A stretch of DNA of 16,739 nucleotides from Lysobacteraceae bacterium (GTDB lineage Bacteria > Pseudomonadota > Gammaproteobacteria > Xanthomonadales > Xanthomonadaceae): assembly GCA_027483745.1 (NCBI GenBank), contig JAIXTZ010000354.1, positions 1 through 16,739 on the forward strand, read 5' to 3'. Below are positions 7,193-16,739 of this stretch, piece by piece (position 1 is the first letter of the stretch; every line of letters begins with the position of its first letter). Under the pieces are notes generated by a model. That model saw only the letters and a list, made by a program, of their open reading frames with translations. It had not been told where the DNA came from and made no database searches. The position numbers and the translations under genes are program-made.

Positions 7193-8755
7193 TTGATCCG
7201 CACCCGGCTCGCGGTGGCGTTTGCGCTGCTGGCCATGCTCGCACTGCTGCAGTTCCTCTTCGCGGGCTGGGCGGCGTCGTCGGCCGCCCACCACGCCGAG
7301 CGGAGCGTCGTTTCCACCCGCATGCTCGCCGAATACCTCGAGTTGGCCGGGAACAAGCAGCGCCTGAAGGTGTGGTTTGCCCAGAAGACGCTGGCCGGCG
7401 ACGCGGACCCCGCTGTCCGCGACCGGCTCGCCGCCGCGATGTGGGGCAGCGTCGACGCGCTGCGCACCCTCGCGGCGCGACTGCCGGCCGAGGCCGGGCG
7501 CCTTGAGACGGCCGAGCTGGAAACGGTTGGTTTGAACATCGCCACGCTCGAGCGTGCGATGCGCGAGGTGGAGCGGCCCGGTGTCGAGCTGCCGCCCGCC
7601 GAGCGTTGGCGGACCGTGATGCTGGCCTTCGACGAGCTGGCGGGCCGCGACATGCGCGACCTGCTGCGCGAGGCGGTCGATCGCCATGAGGCCGCCAGCC
7701 GCGACGAATCGGAGCGGCTGGCTGACGCGCTGGTCCGCATTCGCGCCGTCAACGCCCTACTCGCCGTCGGCGTGCTGCTGTTGGCGGCGCTGGCGGTCGG
7801 GTACCTCGTACGCCGCTTGGACCGGCCGTTCGCGCAGTTGGCACGGACGGCGGAAGCCCTGGCCGGCGGCGACTTCGGCGCGCGCGCCGCCCTCGAGGGT
7901 CGTGACGAGTTCGCGCGCATCGGTGGCCTGATGGATTCGATGGCCGAACGCCTGTCCGACGCCCAAGCGCGCAGCGCGGCCCTGCAGCATCAGCTCGACG
8001 GGGTGGTGACCGACCGCACCCGCGCCCTCACGCAGGCCTACGAGTCCTTGCTCGGCATCGAGGCGCGGCGCCGCCAGTTCTTCGCCGAGCTGGGCCATGA
8101 GTTGCGCACGCCGGTGACGGTGATCCGCGGCGAGGCCGACCTCGCCCTGCGTAACCCGGGCGATGCCGACGAACAACGTGCGGCGCTGCGGCGCATCGTC
8201 GATGCCGCCAGTGAGCTGGGTGGACGCGTTCAGGACCTGCTCGACGCAGCGCGTGGCGGGTCGCTGGCCTACGCGATGGCCCTCGGCCGGCATGCCGTCC
8301 GTGACGTCATCGGGCCCGCAGTGGCGCAGATGCAGGCGGTCGCCGCTCACCGAAAGGTCACCCTCGCGTTCGACCCCCATACGGTCCCCGTGGCCGCGGT
8401 CGTCGACGTCGACCGGGAGCGGTTGCAGCAGGCGCTGGTGGTCGTGCTCGACAACGCCGTCCGCTACTCCCCGGCCGGGACCGGCGTGGAGGTTACGGTC
8501 CTCGCGGATGCCGACGAGTGGATCGTGCAGGTCGACGACGAAGGCCCGGGCGTGGACGACGACGAGCTGGACCAGGTGTTCGACAGCCACTACCGCGGCC
8601 GGGCCGGCCGTGCGCTGGACCCACAGGGCCTTGGCCTCGGGTTGGCCATTGCGCGACGCATCGTCGAAGCCCAGCGGGGCAGCGTCGAGCTTCGCCGGCG
8701 TGCTCCGCGCGGATTGCGCGTCAGCATCGCGCTTCCGATGGCGGGGGCTTCATGA
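7193..8755 (+). CDS. Membrane sensor histidine kinase
   Basis: This is an inner-membrane two-component kinase of 520 residues. A first membrane segment (about 5-27) and a second (about 187-206) enclose a roughly 160-residue, mostly helical periplasmic domain in which I recognise no known sensor fold. A HAMP linker (about 207-260) leads to a coiled stretch and the dimerisation/phosphoacceptor domain with GHELRTP (H302 phosphorylated). The ATPase domain shows the N box LDNAVRYSP (419-427), G1 DDEGPGVD (448-455), an F-box-like QVFDSHYRG (461-469) and G2 GLGLGLAIAR (479-488). The start is TTG at 7193 with GGGGA seven bases upstream; a short stem (7168-7172 with 7180-7184) could cover that site. 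Its stop overlaps the regulator's start, so the two form a cognate pair. The stimulus is unknown. Confidence 0.93.
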   Translation: MIRTRLAVAFALLAMLALLQFLFAGWAASSAAHHAERSVVSTRMLAEYLELAGNKQRLKVWFAQKTLAGDADPAVRDRLAAAMWGSVDALRTLAARLPAEAGRLETAELETVGLNIATLERAMREVERPGVELPPAERWRTVMLAFDELAGRDMRDLLREAVDRHEAASRDESERLADALVRIRAVNALLAVGVLLLAALAVGYLVRRLDRPFAQLARTAEALAGGDFGARAALEGRDEFARIGGLMDSMAERLSDAQARSAALQHQLDGVVTDRTRALTQAYESLLGIEARRRQFFAELGHELRTPVTVIRGEADLALRNPGDADEQRAALRRIVDAASELGGRVQDLLDAARGGSLAYAMALGRHAVRDVIGPAVAQMQAVAAHRKVTLAFDPHTVPVAAVVDVDRERLQQALVVVLDNAVRYSPAGTGVEVTVLADADEWIVQVDDEGPGVDDDELDQVFDSHYRGRAGRALDPQGLGLGLAIARRIVEAQRGSVELRRRAPRGLRVSIALPMAGAS

Positions 8756-9444
8756 AGGTCCTGATCGTCGAGGACGACGTGCGGGTCGCCGATTTCCTGC
8801 AGCGCGGCCTTCGTGCCGAGGGGTACAGCCCGACCTTGGCGAGGAGCGCCGAGGAGGCGCTTCCACTGCTGCGCCACGGGGCCTACGACGTGGCGCTGTT
8901 CGACGTGATGTTGCCGGGCCAGTCCGGCATGGCGCTGTGCCAGCAGGTCCGTGCCGAGTGCCTTCCGCTGCCCGTGCTGATGCTGACGGCGATGGGCAGC
9001 GTGCAGGAGCGCGTGGCCGGCCTGCGCTGCGGTGCGGATGACTACTTGACCAAGCCCTTCGCCTTCGACGAGCTGTTGGCGCGCATCGAGGCCCTCCTGC
9101 GGCGCCCTGCGCAGATGGTCCAACGCGACGCCGAGCTGGCCGTGGGCGAGCTCGTGTTCGACCGCGTCCGCATGGAGGTGCGGCGCGGCGGCGTGGCGCT
9201 GCCGCTGACGGCCAAGGAGCTGGCTCTCCTGGAGCTGCTGATGAGCGCGCCGGGCCGGATGTTCAGCCGCGAGCGCATTCTTTCCAACGTCTGGGGCGTG
9301 GACTCCGATCCGCTCACCAACGTCGTCGACGTGTATATCCGCCGCTTGCGCGGCAAGCTCGATGAGCTCGGCCAGCCGTCGTGGATCACCACCGTGCGCG
9401 GCATGGGTTACCGGCTGGATCCGCCCGGTGGCGTCGCCCCCTGA
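8752..9444 (+). CDS. OmpR/PhoB-family response regulator
   Basis: This DNA-binding response regulator of 230 residues is the probable target of the kinase encoded just before it. The receiver domain (1-115) has the acidic pair D8/D9, phosphoacceptor D51 (LFDVMLP), T79 and K101. The C-terminal winged helix (about 128-226) shows the family pattern LTAKELALLELLM (152-164), a recognition-helix region VVDVYIRRLRGKL (191-203) and the closing TVRGMGYRL (214-222). The ATG at 8752 overlaps the kinase stop as ATGA. The open frame continues upstream of this ATG only as a shadow of the kinase. It is not identifiable as PhoB itself; target genes cannot be told from sequence, although the adjacent EAL gene and its own operon are natural candidates. 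Confidence 0.94.
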   Translation: MKVLIVEDDVRVADFLQRGLRAEGYSPTLARSAEEALPLLRHGAYDVALFDVMLPGQSGMALCQQVRAECLPLPVLMLTAMGSVQERVAGLRCGADDYLTKPFAFDELLARIEALLRRPAQMVQRDAELAVGELVFDRVRMEVRRGGVALPLTAKELALLELLMSAPGRMFSRERILSNVWGVDSDPLTNVVDVYIRRLRGKLDELGQPSWITTVRGMGYRLDPPGGVAP

Positions 9445-9503
9445 CGCTTCCGCGGTCTACACTGCCGCCTCAGTTCCACCACCACGGGCGCCAGGGGGCA
9501 TCG

Positions 9504-11218
<1,715 letters not shown>

Positions 11219-11222
<4 letters not shown>

Positions 11223-11869
11223 GTCGTGGCGTCGGTTTTTTCCTTGAAGCGGCACAAGTCGCGCACCGGGCAGGCGCCGCACAGCGGCTTGCGCGCCTTG
11301 CAGACATAGCGGCCGTGCAGGATGAGCCAGTGGTGGGCGTCCTGTTTGAACTCGGCGGGCACGACCTTCAACAGCTTCTGCTCGACCGCATCGACGGTGC
11401 CGCCAGGCGCCAGTCCCGTTCGATTCGACACGCGGAAGATGTGGGTGTCCACGGCGATCGTTGGCTCGCCGAACGCCGTATTCAGCACGACGTTGGCCGT
11501 CTTGCGCCCGACGCCGGGCAGGGCCTCGAGCGAATCGCGGTCGCGTGGCACCTCGCCGCCATGCTGCTCCACGAGGATGCGGCAGGTGGCGATGAGGTTC
11601 GCGGCTTTCGCGTTGTACAGGCCGATGGTGTTGATGTAGCCCTTCAGGCCCGCCTCGCCGAGCGCGAGGATGCCCGCCGGCGTGTTCGCCACCGGGAAGA
11701 GCCTGCGCGTGGCCTTGTTGACCCCGACGTCGGTGGCCTGCGCCGAGAGCAGCACGGCGGCCAGCAGCTCGAAGGGCGTCGAATACTCGAGCTCGGTCGT
11801 CGGATGCGGGTTGAGCTCGCGCAACCGGCGGAAGAACTCGATGCGGTCGGCGGGTTTCATGGCAGGCAT
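11219..11869 (-). CDS. nth: Endonuclease III
   Basis: This base-excision-repair DNA glycosylase/AP lyase removes oxidised pyrimidines. Its 216 residues match the E. coli length (211). The helix-hairpin-helix LPGVGRKTANVVL (117-129) holds catalytic lysine K123, and D141 lies in AVDTHIFRV. The C-terminal [4Fe-4S] ligands C190, C197, C200 and C206 have the exact C-x6-C-x2-C-x5-C spacing. The ATG at 11869 has GGAGG five bases upstream and follows the rsxE stop without a gap (TGAATG). Location after the rsx genes is conserved in many gammaproteobacteria. Its stop codon shares a CTAG with the convergent EAL gene. Confidence 0.98.
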
Positions 11870-12535
11870 TCAAGCCTCCTTGGCGGGGGCGGTGTCGCCC
11901 GTGGCCGATCGCGTGGCCAACCAGCGCTGCCGCGCGGCGATCAGCAGGGCGAGCAGGAAGAAGGCGCCCACGGGCAGCGTGGCGAGCAGGAAGCCGCGGT
12001 AGCCGGGCAGCAGCGTCCACTCCAGCTGCGGCAGGCCGAGCAGGGCCCCGGCGCCCGCGAACAGCGTGCCGCGGCCGAGCGCCTCGCGCAGGCCGCCTAG
12101 CACCAGCAGAACGAGCAGGAAACCCGTGCCCACCGCGAAGCCGTCCAGCGCCGCGCGCAGCGGATCGTTGCGCGACGCGAAGGCCTCGGCGCGGCCGAGC
12201 AGGGCGCAGTTGGTGACGATCAGCGGGATGAACAGGCCGAGGACGCCGTGCAGGGCGGGCAGCCAGGCGCGCATCGCCAGTTCGATGGCGGTGACGACGC
12301 AGGCGATCACGGTGACGAACACCGGAATGCGCACGTCGCGGCCGGTGACGCGGCGCAGCGAGGCGATGCAGGCATTGGTGGCCGTGAGCGCGAGGACGGT
12401 CGCCAGCCCGAGGCCGAGCGCTGACACCAGCGAGTTGCTCACAGCGAGCAGCGGGCACAGGCCGAGCAGCTGTACGAGCGCGACGTTGCCGCTCGACAGG
12501 CCGTATTCGAGGATGGTGCGTGGGCTTGTACTCAC
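11870..12535 (-). CDS. rsxE: Electron transport complex subunit RsxE/RnfE
   Basis: This is an integral inner-membrane subunit of the Rnf/Rsx ferredoxin:NAD+ oxidoreductase-type complex. In E. coli the complex keeps SoxR reduced; in other bacteria it couples electron flow to ion transport. The 221 residues contain about six hydrophobic segments. The two conserved cysteines used in this family to hold a membrane-embedded [2Fe-2S] centre are seen at C27 (LLGLCPLLAVSNS) and C110 (LIVTNCALLGRAEAFA). LTATNACIASLRR (50-62) is also typical. The start is GTG, overlapping the rsxG stop as GTGA, with GGAGG about ten bases upstream. The Arg/Ala-rich C-terminal tail is variable in the family. Confidence 0.95.
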   Translation of the reverse strand: MSTSPRTILEYGLSSGNVALVQLLGLCPLLAVSNSLVSALGLGLATVLALTATNACIASLRRVTGRDVRIPVFVTVIACVVTAIELAMRAWLPALHGVLGLFIPLIVTNCALLGRAEAFASRNDPLRAALDGFAVGTGFLLVLLVLGGLREALGRGTLFAGAGALLGLPQLEWTLLPGYRGFLLATLPVGAFFLLALLIAARQRWLATRSATGDTAPAKEA

Positions 12536-13206
12536 TGCGTCGAGCCCTCCTGCGGCGGCAGGTCGCGGAAGGCCAGCGTTTCGCCGGACGGCGCCTCGGC
12601 AAGCGCTTCGCCGTGGGTCGCGACGAACTCAAGCGTGTGTCGCACTGCGCCCACGACGGCGCGCGGCGTGATCGTCGCTCCGGCGAGTTGGTCGAAGGCG
12701 CCGCCGTCGCGCCGCACGCGCCACGCGTCTGCGGCAGGGTCGCTCAAGGATCGACCATCGAAGCCGGTGATCCACGGGCTGCGCTCGATCTCGATGGGAT
12801 CGCCGAGCCCCGGCGTTTCGCGGTGCTCGACCACGCGCACGCCGATGACTTGGCCCTCGGCATCCACGCCCACGAGCAGGCGGATGTCGCCGTTGTAGCC
12901 ATCGGGCGCGACGGCTTCGAGCAGCAGGGCCTGGAGCACGCCGTCGCGTCGGGCGCGTCGCACGATGAGCGCGTGGTCGCTACCGAGCCACGCGGGGGCC
13001 ACCACGTCGATGCGGTCGGCCTGCGGGTCGTTGTCGAAATCCGCCGGTAGCAGCACGGCCAGCGCGCGCAGCGTGGCCGCGCGCTGCTGCTCGGCGATCC
13101 GCTCCGCGGTAAGTGCGCGCAGCGCCAGCAGGCCGCCCAGCCCCAACGCGCCGACAACCGCGAGGGTGAGTGCGCCACGGCCGAGATTGCCCAGACGCAG
13201 GCTCAT
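12532..13206 (-). CDS. rsxG: Electron transport complex flavoprotein subunit RsxG/RnfG
   Basis: This FMN-bearing subunit is anchored by one N-terminal membrane helix (about 10-30), with the rest in the periplasm; 224 residues. HRETPGLGDPIE (128-139) is a family signature. The covalent flavin site is AGATIT (175-180), with T178 as the expected FMN-threonine ester. The usual Ser/Thr of the flavinylation motif is Ala here. The ATG at 13204-13206 overlaps the rsxD stop as ATGA. The frame stays open to 13392, but that part is a shadow of rsxD. The chain is otherwise standard in length. Confidence 0.94.
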   Translation of the reverse strand: MSLRLGNLGRGALTLAVVGALGLGGLLALRALTAERIAEQQRAATLRALAVLLPADFDNDPQADRIDVVAPAWLGSDHALIVRRARRDGVLQALLLEAVAPDGYNGDIRLLVGVDAEGQVIGVRVVEHRETPGLGDPIEIERSPWITGFDGRSLSDPAADAWRVRRDGGAFDQLAGATITPRAVVGAVRHTLEFVATHGEALAEAPSGETLAFRDLPPQEGSTQ

Positions 13207-14180
13207 GGCGCGCCCTTCGTCCGTTCGCCGAGCCAGCGCGGCCGCGCGAGCCGATCGATCAACGGCGCGGCGGCATTCATCAGCAGCACGGCGAAGGCCA
13301 CGCCATCGGGGAAGCCGCCCCAGCGGCGGATCGCCAGCGTCAGCAGCGCCACGCCGGCACCGAAGGCCAGCCGACCGCGGGGCGTCGTGCAACCCGACAC
13401 CGGATCAGTGGCGATGAAGAACGCGGCGAACACCAGCGCGCCGGAAAAGACGTGGCTCATCGGGCTCGGGTGCGTGTCGGCGTCCCACAGCCAGAACGGC
13501 AAGGTCACCAGCACCGTGGTGCCGAGTACCGCGACCGGTGTCTGCCAGGGAATCACCCGTTTCCACAGAAGTAACAGCCCGCCCAGTGCCCAGAAACCCG
13601 CCACCCACTCCCAGCCGCGGCCGCCGAGCGCGCCGAACACCGGGTTGGCGCGGATCTCGGACAGCGCGTAGCCCTGCGTGGCCTGCTGGCGCAGCAGGTC
13701 GAGCGGCGTCGCCTGCGCCAGCGTGTCCCACTGCCCGGGCGCGATCCAGCGCGAGTATTCAAGCGGGAAGGCGAGCACCACCACCGCCACGCCGACCATC
13801 GCCGGATTGAAGGGGTTGTGGCCGAGGCCGCCATACAGATGCTTCGCCACCACGATCGCCGCGGTGACACCGACGAGGTTCATCCACCACGGGGCGGTCG
13901 GCGGCAGGCACAGCGCGAACAGCACCGCTGTCAGCGGTGCGGAGAGATCGGTGAGCGCCGGCTTCAGCGCTGCGCCGCGCAGGGCCAGCATCGCCGCTTC
14001 CAACCCCATGGCGAACAGCACGGCGAGCGTGATCTGCACCAGCACGCCGGTGCCGAAGAACAGCGTCATCGCCGCGATGCCGGGCAGCAGCGCCAGCAGA
14101 ACGAGGCCCATGGTCGCCGGCACGCTGCGGGCGAGGTGCAGCGAGGGCGTGCCGGGATCGCGAAACGCGCGCGGACTCAT
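13203..14180 (-). CDS. rsxD: Electron transport complex membrane subunit RsxD/RnfD
   Basis: This multi-pass inner-membrane subunit has 325 residues and eight or more hydrophobic segments. Family landmarks are KHLYGGLGHNPFNPAM (113-128), ATDPVSGCTTPRGR (257-270) and GGFPDGVAFAVLLMN (288-302). Members carry FMN on a threonine in an (S/T)GAT-type motif. Here the equivalent is AQATPLD (155-161), with T158 retained but the preceding Ser-Gly replaced by Ala-Gln, so whether the flavin is attached deserves a check. The ATG overlaps the rsxC stop as ATGA, indicating coupled translation. Identity is secure from the motifs and the flanking rsxC and rsxG. Confidence 0.95.
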   Translation of the reverse strand: MSPRAFRDPGTPSLHLARSVPATMGLVLLALLPGIAAMTLFFGTGVLVQITLAVLFAMGLEAAMLALRGAALKPALTDLSAPLTAVLFALCLPPTAPWWMNLVGVTAAIVVAKHLYGGLGHNPFNPAMVGVAVVVLAFPLEYSRWIAPGQWDTLAQATPLDLLRQQATQGYALSEIRANPVFGALGGRGWEWVAGFWALGGLLLLWKRVIPWQTPVAVLGTTVLVTLPFWLWDADTHPSPMSHVFSGALVFAAFFIATDPVSGCTTPRGRLAFGAGVALLTLAIRRWGGFPDGVAFAVLLMNAAAPLIDRLARPRWLGERTKGAP

Positions 14181-15781
14181 GGGCGATCACCGTCGGATGG
14201 CGCGTCCACCGGGCCGGGCGGCGGTGCGTCGCCGGCCCGCTTCGCGCGGGCCTTCGCCAAGGCCGCCGCCGCGGCGCCGGACACCCGCTTCACCCGCTGG
14301 GCCTGGTGGTGGGCGGCGTCTTCGGCCTCGCGCTGCAGGCGTTCAATGCGGCGTTCGAAGCGCTCCTTCGCCGCCTCCGCTTGCACGCGCTGGTGCTGGC
14401 CGAGCCGCGCCGACTGCCGGGCCGCGATGAAGCCGGCGGTGAGCGGGATCGCGCTCGGGCAGACGGCGTCGCAAGCCCCGCATTCGATGCAGGCACCGAG
14501 GCCGAAGGCCAGGGCGCCGCCCAGGTCGGCGCCGTCGGAGGCCTTGAGGCGCCCATGCAGCAACTGTGGTTGGAGCCGCGAGGGGCAGGCGTTCGCGCAG
14601 TCGCCGCAGCGGATGCAGGGCAGCGGCGACCTTGACGCGGATGAACCCGCTCCCGCATCGGGTGACACAGGCCCGCACCAGGCGGTGAGGGCGATGGTGG
14701 TCTTGATGACCGCCACGTCGTCATGCGGCAGCGCCACGCCCATCATCGGGCCACCGGCGCGCAGCACCGTTGCGTCGTCGCGCCAGCCGCCCACGGCTGC
14801 CGCCAGGTGCGACGCGGGGGTGCCGAGCAGCACTTCGAAGGTGGCGGCATGGGAAACCCCATCGCCACCCACCGTCACCAGGCGCGAGACCTGCGGTTCG
14901 CCCTGCACGACGGCCCGCCAAGCCGCCGCCGCGGTGGCGACGTTCTGCACGAGCACGCCGAGGTCGCGCGGCAGGCCGCCGTCGGGGACTTCTTCGCCGG
15001 TCAGCGACTGGATGAGCTGGCGTTCACCGCCGGCAGGGTAACGGTCCGGCAGGAGTGCCAGTTCGACCATCCGACCCTCGGCGTCACCGTCCACGATCGC
15101 GGCGATCGCGGCCTGCACCGCCGGCAGGGCCGAGGCCATGCGTTGTTCCATCGCCAGCACGAGGCGTGTGGCGCCGCAGAGCCGCGCCAGCAGCCGTCCG
15201 CCGGCCACCACCTCGTCGGCGCGCTCGCGCAGCAGGGCTTCGTCGCAGGCCACGACCGGCTCGCACTCGGCGCCGTTGAGGATCAGGAGGCGGTGCGTGA
15301 GGGAGAGCTTCTCGGCAGTCGGAAAGCCCGCGCCGCCGAGTCCCACCAGACCGGCGTCGGCCAGCCGCTGGCGCAGGGCGTCGTGGGGCGTCGTGCGTGG
15401 ATCGAGCGCCGGCATCCGGGCGTCGTCCGGCGATTCGCCGTCGCCCGAAACCCACGCCTGCGCAGCGTCGGCATCGACCTCGATCACCACATGCGTCGCG
15501 TCCGGCGTGCCCGGCATCGCGACCGGCCGGCGCTCGATGGCGACCACGACGCCTGCCGCCGGTGCGTGCACGTCGGCGCCAAGCGTGTCCCCCGCGCGGC
15601 GGCCGATCCGCTGGAACCGGCGAACGCGATCGCCGACCGCCACGCAGGCCTCGGCCTCCGCACCGGCGTGTTGGAGCAGAGGCACGCGCAGCTGGCCCGG
15701 CAGCGGCAATCGCCGCACCGGTGCCGGCACGGGCTTCATCGCCGGCAGGACGAGGCCGCCGAAGAACCGATGCAGGCTCAT
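14177..15781 (-). CDS. rsxC: Electron transport complex NADH/Fe-S subunit RsxC/RnfC
   Basis: This peripheral cytoplasmic subunit handles NAD(H) and electron transfer; 534 residues. The N-terminal region has the RnfC lipoyl-like part (about 30-105), then the nucleotide/FMN-binding fold with GLVGLGGAGFPTAEKL (144-159) and LNGAECEP (168-175). Two [4Fe-4S] motifs follow: C389-xx-C392-xx-C395-xxx-C399 and C431-xx-C434-xx-C437-xxx-C441. After them comes an Ala/Arg/Glu-rich, coiled-coil-like tail (about 455-534), much shorter than the repeat tail of E. coli RsxC (about 740 residues). The ATG at 15779-15781 has only a weak GGGCGG upstream. It stands 34 bases after the enoyl-CoA hydratase gene. rsxB, which commonly precedes rsxC, is not here. 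Confidence 0.96.
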   Translation of the reverse strand: MSLHRFFGGLVLPAMKPVPAPVRRLPLPGQLRVPLLQHAGAEAEACVAVGDRVRRFQRIGRRAGDTLGADVHAPAAGVVVAIERRPVAMPGTPDATHVVIEVDADAAQAWVSGDGESPDDARMPALDPRTTPHDALRQRLADAGLVGLGGAGFPTAEKLSLTHRLLILNGAECEPVVACDEALLRERADEVVAGGRLLARLCGATRLVLAMEQRMASALPAVQAAIAAIVDGDAEGRMVELALLPDRYPAGGERQLIQSLTGEEVPDGGLPRDLGVLVQNVATAAAAWRAVVQGEPQVSRLVTVGGDGVSHAATFEVLLGTPASHLAAAVGGWRDDATVLRAGGPMMGVALPHDDVAVIKTTIALTAWCGPVSPDAGAGSSASRSPLPCIRCGDCANACPSRLQPQLLHGRLKASDGADLGGALAFGLGACIECGACDAVCPSAIPLTAGFIAARQSARLGQHQRVQAEAAKERFERRIERLQREAEDAAHHQAQRVKRVSGAAAAALAKARAKRAGDAPPPGPVDAPSDGDRP

Positions 15782-15815
15782 CGTCGCCCGCCCATGACCG
15801 CCGGCCCGCGCGCGC

Positions 15816-16598
15816 TCAGCGGCCGGTGAAGCTGGGTTTGCGCTTGGCGAGGAAGGCGCCGGTGCCTTCCTTCATGTCCTCGGTCGAGAACGCGATGGCG
15901 AAGCCCTGCGTCTCGTAGTCGAGGCCGACATCGATCGGCGATTCGCCGCCGATCAGCACGGCGTCGAGGATGCCGCGAAGGGCCTGCGGCGCCGCGTTCG
16001 CGAGCTGTTCGGCGATGGCGAAGGTGGCGGCTTCAAGCTCTGCCGCCGGAACCACGCGGTTGACGACGCCGAGCTGCATGGCGCGCTCCGCGCCGATCGG
16101 CGCACCGAGCAGGCAGAGTTCGAGGGTGGCGGCACGGCCGGCGAGGCGCAGCAGGCGCTGCGTGCCACCGAAGCCGGGGATCAGGCCGAGGTTGATTTCC
16201 GGCTGGCCGATCTTCGCGGTGTCCGAGGCGATGCGCAGGTGGCAGGCCATCGCCAGCTCGAGGCCACCGCCGAGCGCGAAGCCGTTGAGCATGCCGACCA
16301 CCGGCTTGCCGAGGCGTTCGATGCGGGTCATGAGCGCCTGGCCGTGGCGCGAGAAATCGCGTGACTGCACCGGGCTCAGGCCGTTCATCTCGGCGATGTC
16401 CGCCCCCGCCACGAAGGCCTTGGGGCCGGCGCCGGTCAGCACGATGGCGCGGACGCTGTCGTCGGCCGCTGCGGCGGCGAAGGCCGCGTGCAGATCGGTC
16501 AGCGTCGCGTGGTTCAGCGCGTTGAGCTTGTCGGGGCGATTGACCGTGATGACGCGAACCGCGCCCCGATCTTCGGTTAGGAGGGTGTTAAAGGTCAT
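15816..16598 (-). CDS. Enoyl-CoA hydratase/isomerase (crotonase family)
   Basis: This crotonase-fold enzyme of 260 residues probably hydrates 2-enoyl-CoA in fatty-acid or related acyl-CoA breakdown. The two catalytic glutamates of enoyl-CoA hydratases are present as E114 (GGGLELAMAC) and E134 (IGQPEINLGLIPGFGGTQRL), at the same 20-residue separation as Glu144/Glu164 of the mammalian enzyme. The oxyanion-hole stretch FVAGADI (62-68) and N-terminal RPDKLNALN (21-29) are typical. The ATG has GGAG five bases upstream. The gene is the first of the run leading into rsxCDGE-nth, with 34 bases between it and rsxC. Substrate chain length cannot be predicted. Confidence 0.93.
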   Translation of the reverse strand: MTFNTLLTEDRGAVRVITVNRPDKLNALNHATLTDLHAAFAAAAADDSVRAIVLTGAGPKAFVAGADIAEMNGLSPVQSRDFSRHGQALMTRIERLGKPVVGMLNGFALGGGLELAMACHLRIASDTAKIGQPEINLGLIPGFGGTQRLLRLAGRAATLELCLLGAPIGAERAMQLGVVNRVVPAAELEAATFAIAEQLANAAPQALRGILDAVLIGGESPIDVGLDYETQGFAIAFSTEDMKEGTGAFLAKRKPSFTGR

Positions 16599-16615
16599 GC
16601 GCGCTCCGCGCGAGC

Positions 16616-16624
16616 TGTGGATAA
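16616..16624 (-). promoter_or_regulatory. Perfect DnaA-box sequence
   Basis: The minus strand reads TTATCCACA, an exact match to the DnaA-box consensus TTATNCACA, 17 bases upstream of the enoyl-CoA hydratase start. A single box in a promoter region could bind DnaA as a regulator, or be chance. No AT-rich unwinding element or cluster of boxes is present, so it is not an origin by itself. Confidence 0.4.
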
Positions 16625-16673
16625 GTGTGCTTCCGGGCCCGGAATGTCAGTGGCGATTCAGGCCCCCGGCCGC

Positions 16674-16730
16674 TATTCTACGTCGCCCTCGAAGCCGCCC
16701 CACGGCCTCGATTCTTTTTGTAGCTGGAGA
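16674..16730 (+). promoter_or_regulatory. Possible -10 and Shine-Dalgarno of the gene entering at the right edge
   Basis: TATTCT at 16674-16679 is a fair -10 on the plus strand, without a good -35 at 17 bases. GGAGA at 16726-16730 is a good ribosome-binding site five bases before an ATG. Confidence 0.45.
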
Positions 16731-16735
16731 CTTGA

Positions 16736-16739
16736 ATGA
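16736..16739 (+). CDS. Start codon of a plus-strand gene continuing outside the window
   Basis: An ATG at 16736-16738 follows GGAGA with ideal five-base spacing, so a divergent gene very probably begins here. Only one codon is visible, so nothing can be said about its product. Confidence 0.5.

Overview
The window is a G+C-rich (roughly two thirds by eye), densely coded chromosomal segment from a gammaproteobacterium. The oprP–pstS–pstS–pstCAB layout with tandem phosphate-binding genes, and an rsx/rnf cluster ending in nth, suggest the Xanthomonadales (Lysobacterales). This placement is inference from gene content and order. I see no rRNA, tRNA, CRISPR array, insertion sequence or phage gene.

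Region 1 (1-6352, minus strand) is a phosphate-acquisition block. An OprP/OprO-type porin lies upstream of two tandem periplasmic phosphate-binding genes (one soluble, one lipoprotein), then permeases pstC and pstA and the ATPase pstB, which runs off the left edge a few codons before its expected end. A strong Pho box (three TGTCA-like half-sites at exact 11-bp spacing) lies before the first pstS. A weaker array of the same spacing precedes oprP. GC-rich perfect hairpins follow oprP, the first pstS and the second pstS, and could set stepwise expression.

Region 2 (6353-11222, plus strand) diverges from oprP. A short secreted SnoaL/NTF2-like protein is followed by a histidine kinase, an OmpR-family response regulator (overlapping by ATGA) and a REC–degenerate GGDEF–EAL protein predicted to degrade cyclic di-GMP. 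The 251-bp divergent intergenic region also carries a Pho-box-like element facing this cluster, so phosphate limitation may feed into two-component and c-di-GMP signalling. This is a hypothesis.

Region 3 (11219-16598, minus strand) reads, in transcription order, a crotonase-family enoyl-CoA hydratase, rsxC, rsxD, rsxG, rsxE and nth, tightly packed with overlapping stop/start codons. It encodes four of the six Rnf/Rsx electron-transport subunits and endonuclease III; rsxA and rsxB are not here. nth converges on the EAL gene and the two share their stop codons in one CTAG. The right edge (16599-16739) is a divergent intergenic region with a perfect DnaA-box sequence and the ribosome-binding site and start codon of a plus-strand gene that continues outside.
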